Source of the DNA: an uncultured Senegalimassilia sp.
GTDB lineage: Bacteria > Actinomycetota > Coriobacteriia > Coriobacteriales > Eggerthellaceae
DNA: 6,415 bases
Assembly: GCF_934630535.1 (NCBI RefSeq)
Contig: NZ_CAKTVU010000039.1
Coordinates: 1-6,415 of the forward strand
Direction of reading: 5' to 3'
A program made the translations under genes and the position numbers. The notes under the pieces were generated by a model that was not told the origin of the DNA, made no database searches, and was given only the letters and a program-made list of their open reading frames with translations. This document shows, piece after piece, positions 5,922 to 6,415 of this stretch. Numbering within the stretch: the first letter of the stretch is position 1; every line of letters begins with the position of its first letter.

Positions 5922-6221
5922 TTAGTAGTAACCCGTCCACTTGGAGCCATCGGGCTCAGTTTTGACACCAGGATCGGCGCCACCGGTCGGGTCGCTACCT
6001 GCAGAATCGCCCGACCCCTTGTCGGATGAACCGTCATTGCCTGCGTTCGAGCCGCTCGGCTGGTTGCCCGAAGTGGAGCCAGAGCCGCTCACGCTCGGAG
6101 TGTCGCCGCCAGAAGTTGACGTGTCAGCGGAGGACTCGCCCGTCGCGGCATCAGGGGAATCCCCATACACCTCGGACGCATCAACCTCGTTGTCGGCCGT
6201 GCCGTCGCCCGACGCTTGCAT
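5922..6221 (-). CDS. Ser/Gly/Asp-rich low-complexity protein, C-terminal part
   Basis: A 99-residue acidic low-complexity sequence from the ATG at 6221, dominated by Ser, Gly, Asp, Thr and Ala and ending in PDGSKWTGYY. It resembles the flexible linker of a surface-exposed or secreted protein, and no enzymatic domain is recognisable. The ATG is probably not the true start: it has only a weak ribosome-binding site, and the same frame stays open with the same composition (for example SSQDEAASKTDSAVAAASDA) back to a stop at 6315-6317, with no other start codon. A membrane-spanning segment in a neighbouring frame ends within this stretch, so the original product was probably one longer membrane-anchored or exported protein (see 6289-6415). 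The gene is followed by a strong terminator at 5840-5875. It points towards the nucleotidyltransferase, and a link to the tailoring genes is unproven. Confidence 0.6.
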   Translation of the reverse strand: MQASGDGTADNEVDASEVYGDSPDAATGESSADTSTSGGDTPSVSGSGSTSGNQPSGSNAGNDGSSDKGSGDSAGSDPTGGADPGVKTEPDGSKWTGYY

Positions 6222-6346
6222 TACGCCTACGTCCTTAGAAGATGCGTCAGAGGCAGCTGCAACAGCGCTGTCCGTTTTCGACGCCGCCTCATCTTGGCTC
6301 GACGCCCGACACCATCAAAACGACGAGAATCGCAACGACAATCAAG

Positions 6347-6367
6347 ACCACCCGCCTAGCGGGTGGT
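6347..6367. terminator. 9-bp perfect hairpin, possible plus-strand terminator
   Basis: ACCACCCGC-CTA-GCGGGTGGT, followed on the plus strand by TTGCTCTTT, a modest T-rich tail. It looks like a terminator for plus-strand transcription, yet no plus-strand gene ends nearby. It overlaps the minus-strand frame described above, so it may instead belong to a repeated hairpin element at this edge. Confidence 0.4.
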
Positions 6368-6372
6368 TTGCT

Positions 6373-6391
6373 CTTTGGGTATAACCCAAGG
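6373..6391. repeat. Second hairpin adjoining the first
   Basis: CTTTGGGT-ATA-ACCCAAGG pairs along eight positions (one G-U) and begins six bases after the 6347-6367 hairpin. A self-complementary GGCGCGCGCC follows at 6398-6407. Three dyads in 60 bp form a structured segment of unknown role. Confidence 0.45.
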
Positions 6392-6415
6392 AAGGCCGGC
6401 GCGCGCCTAAAGACG

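Larger units (their letters stand above)
6289..6415 (-). pseudogene. Out-of-frame N-terminal part of the Ser/Gly-rich protein (membrane segment)
   Basis: This minus-strand frame is open from the right edge to a TGA at 6289-6291. It encodes a basic stretch (YPKSKPPARR) and then the hydrophobic helix VVLIVVAILVVLMVSG, a signal-anchor-like arrangement. It stops just where the Ser/Gly/Asp-rich frame becomes open; the two overlap at 6292-6314. Removing one base, for instance from the GGG in that overlap, joins them into one reading frame with a helix followed by S-S-Q-D-E-A-A-S. A frameshift mutation or a sequencing error is the simplest reading. The true start may lie beyond the edge, or at the GTG/TTG codons just before the helix, in which case the hairpin at 6347-6367 would be 5' untranslated sequence. 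Confidence 0.45.

Noticed and set aside
5705..6037. 110-codon minus-strand open frame, considered as a precursor peptide
   Set aside because: It runs through the strong terminator at 5840-5875 and the 15-bp periodic tract, overlaps the Ser/Gly-rich gene in another frame, and shows no leader/core layout.

Overview
The window is GC-rich bacterial DNA, most likely from an anaerobic gut or oral actinobacterium of the class Coriobacteriia (Eggerthellaceae type). The hints are the base composition, the Ala/Arg-rich proteins and the start of an NrfD/PsrC-type membrane anchor gene at the left edge. This placement is inference; there is no rRNA or marker gene.

Layout. (1) 1-122, minus: N-terminal end of an NrfD-like quinol-interacting membrane subunit, running off the left edge. 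(2) 123-524: non-coding, with a 14-bp palindrome upstream of that gene and a near-perfect 25-bp inverted repeat whose arms lie 109 bp apart. (3) 4061 down to 525, minus: a tight four-gene operon made of an HPr-kinase-like serine kinase, a PqqD-like small protein, an S24/S26 (SipW-like Ser/His) peptidase and an ABC exporter. Kinase and PqqD overlap, and peptidase and exporter share a TGATG stop/start. (4) 4062-4300: divergent promoter region. (5) 4301-5671, plus: a nucleotidyltransferase of the NTP_transf_5 type. (6) 5672-5921: non-coding, with a degenerate 15-bp periodic tract and a strong Rho-independent terminator that serves the minus strand. (7) 5922 to the right edge, minus: a Ser/Gly/Asp-rich, probably surface-exposed or secreted protein whose membrane-spanning N-terminal part lies in another frame. 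The right edge also has tandem hairpins.

How the genes may work together. HPr-kinase-like kinase, NTP_transf_5 nucleotidyltransferase, PqqD-like protein and ABC exporter recur in lasso-peptide and related RiPP clusters, where the kinase phosphorylates the peptide, the nucleotidyltransferase may add to the phosphate, PqqD-type domains bind leader peptides and the transporter exports. Here the lasso cyclase (asparagine-synthetase-like), the transglutaminase-like leader peptidase and any recognisable precursor are absent. An S26-type serine peptidase is present instead. The island could be a peptide- or cell-surface-tailoring and export system whose substrate is encoded elsewhere, or the edge of a larger cluster. 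The substrate cannot be read from this window.
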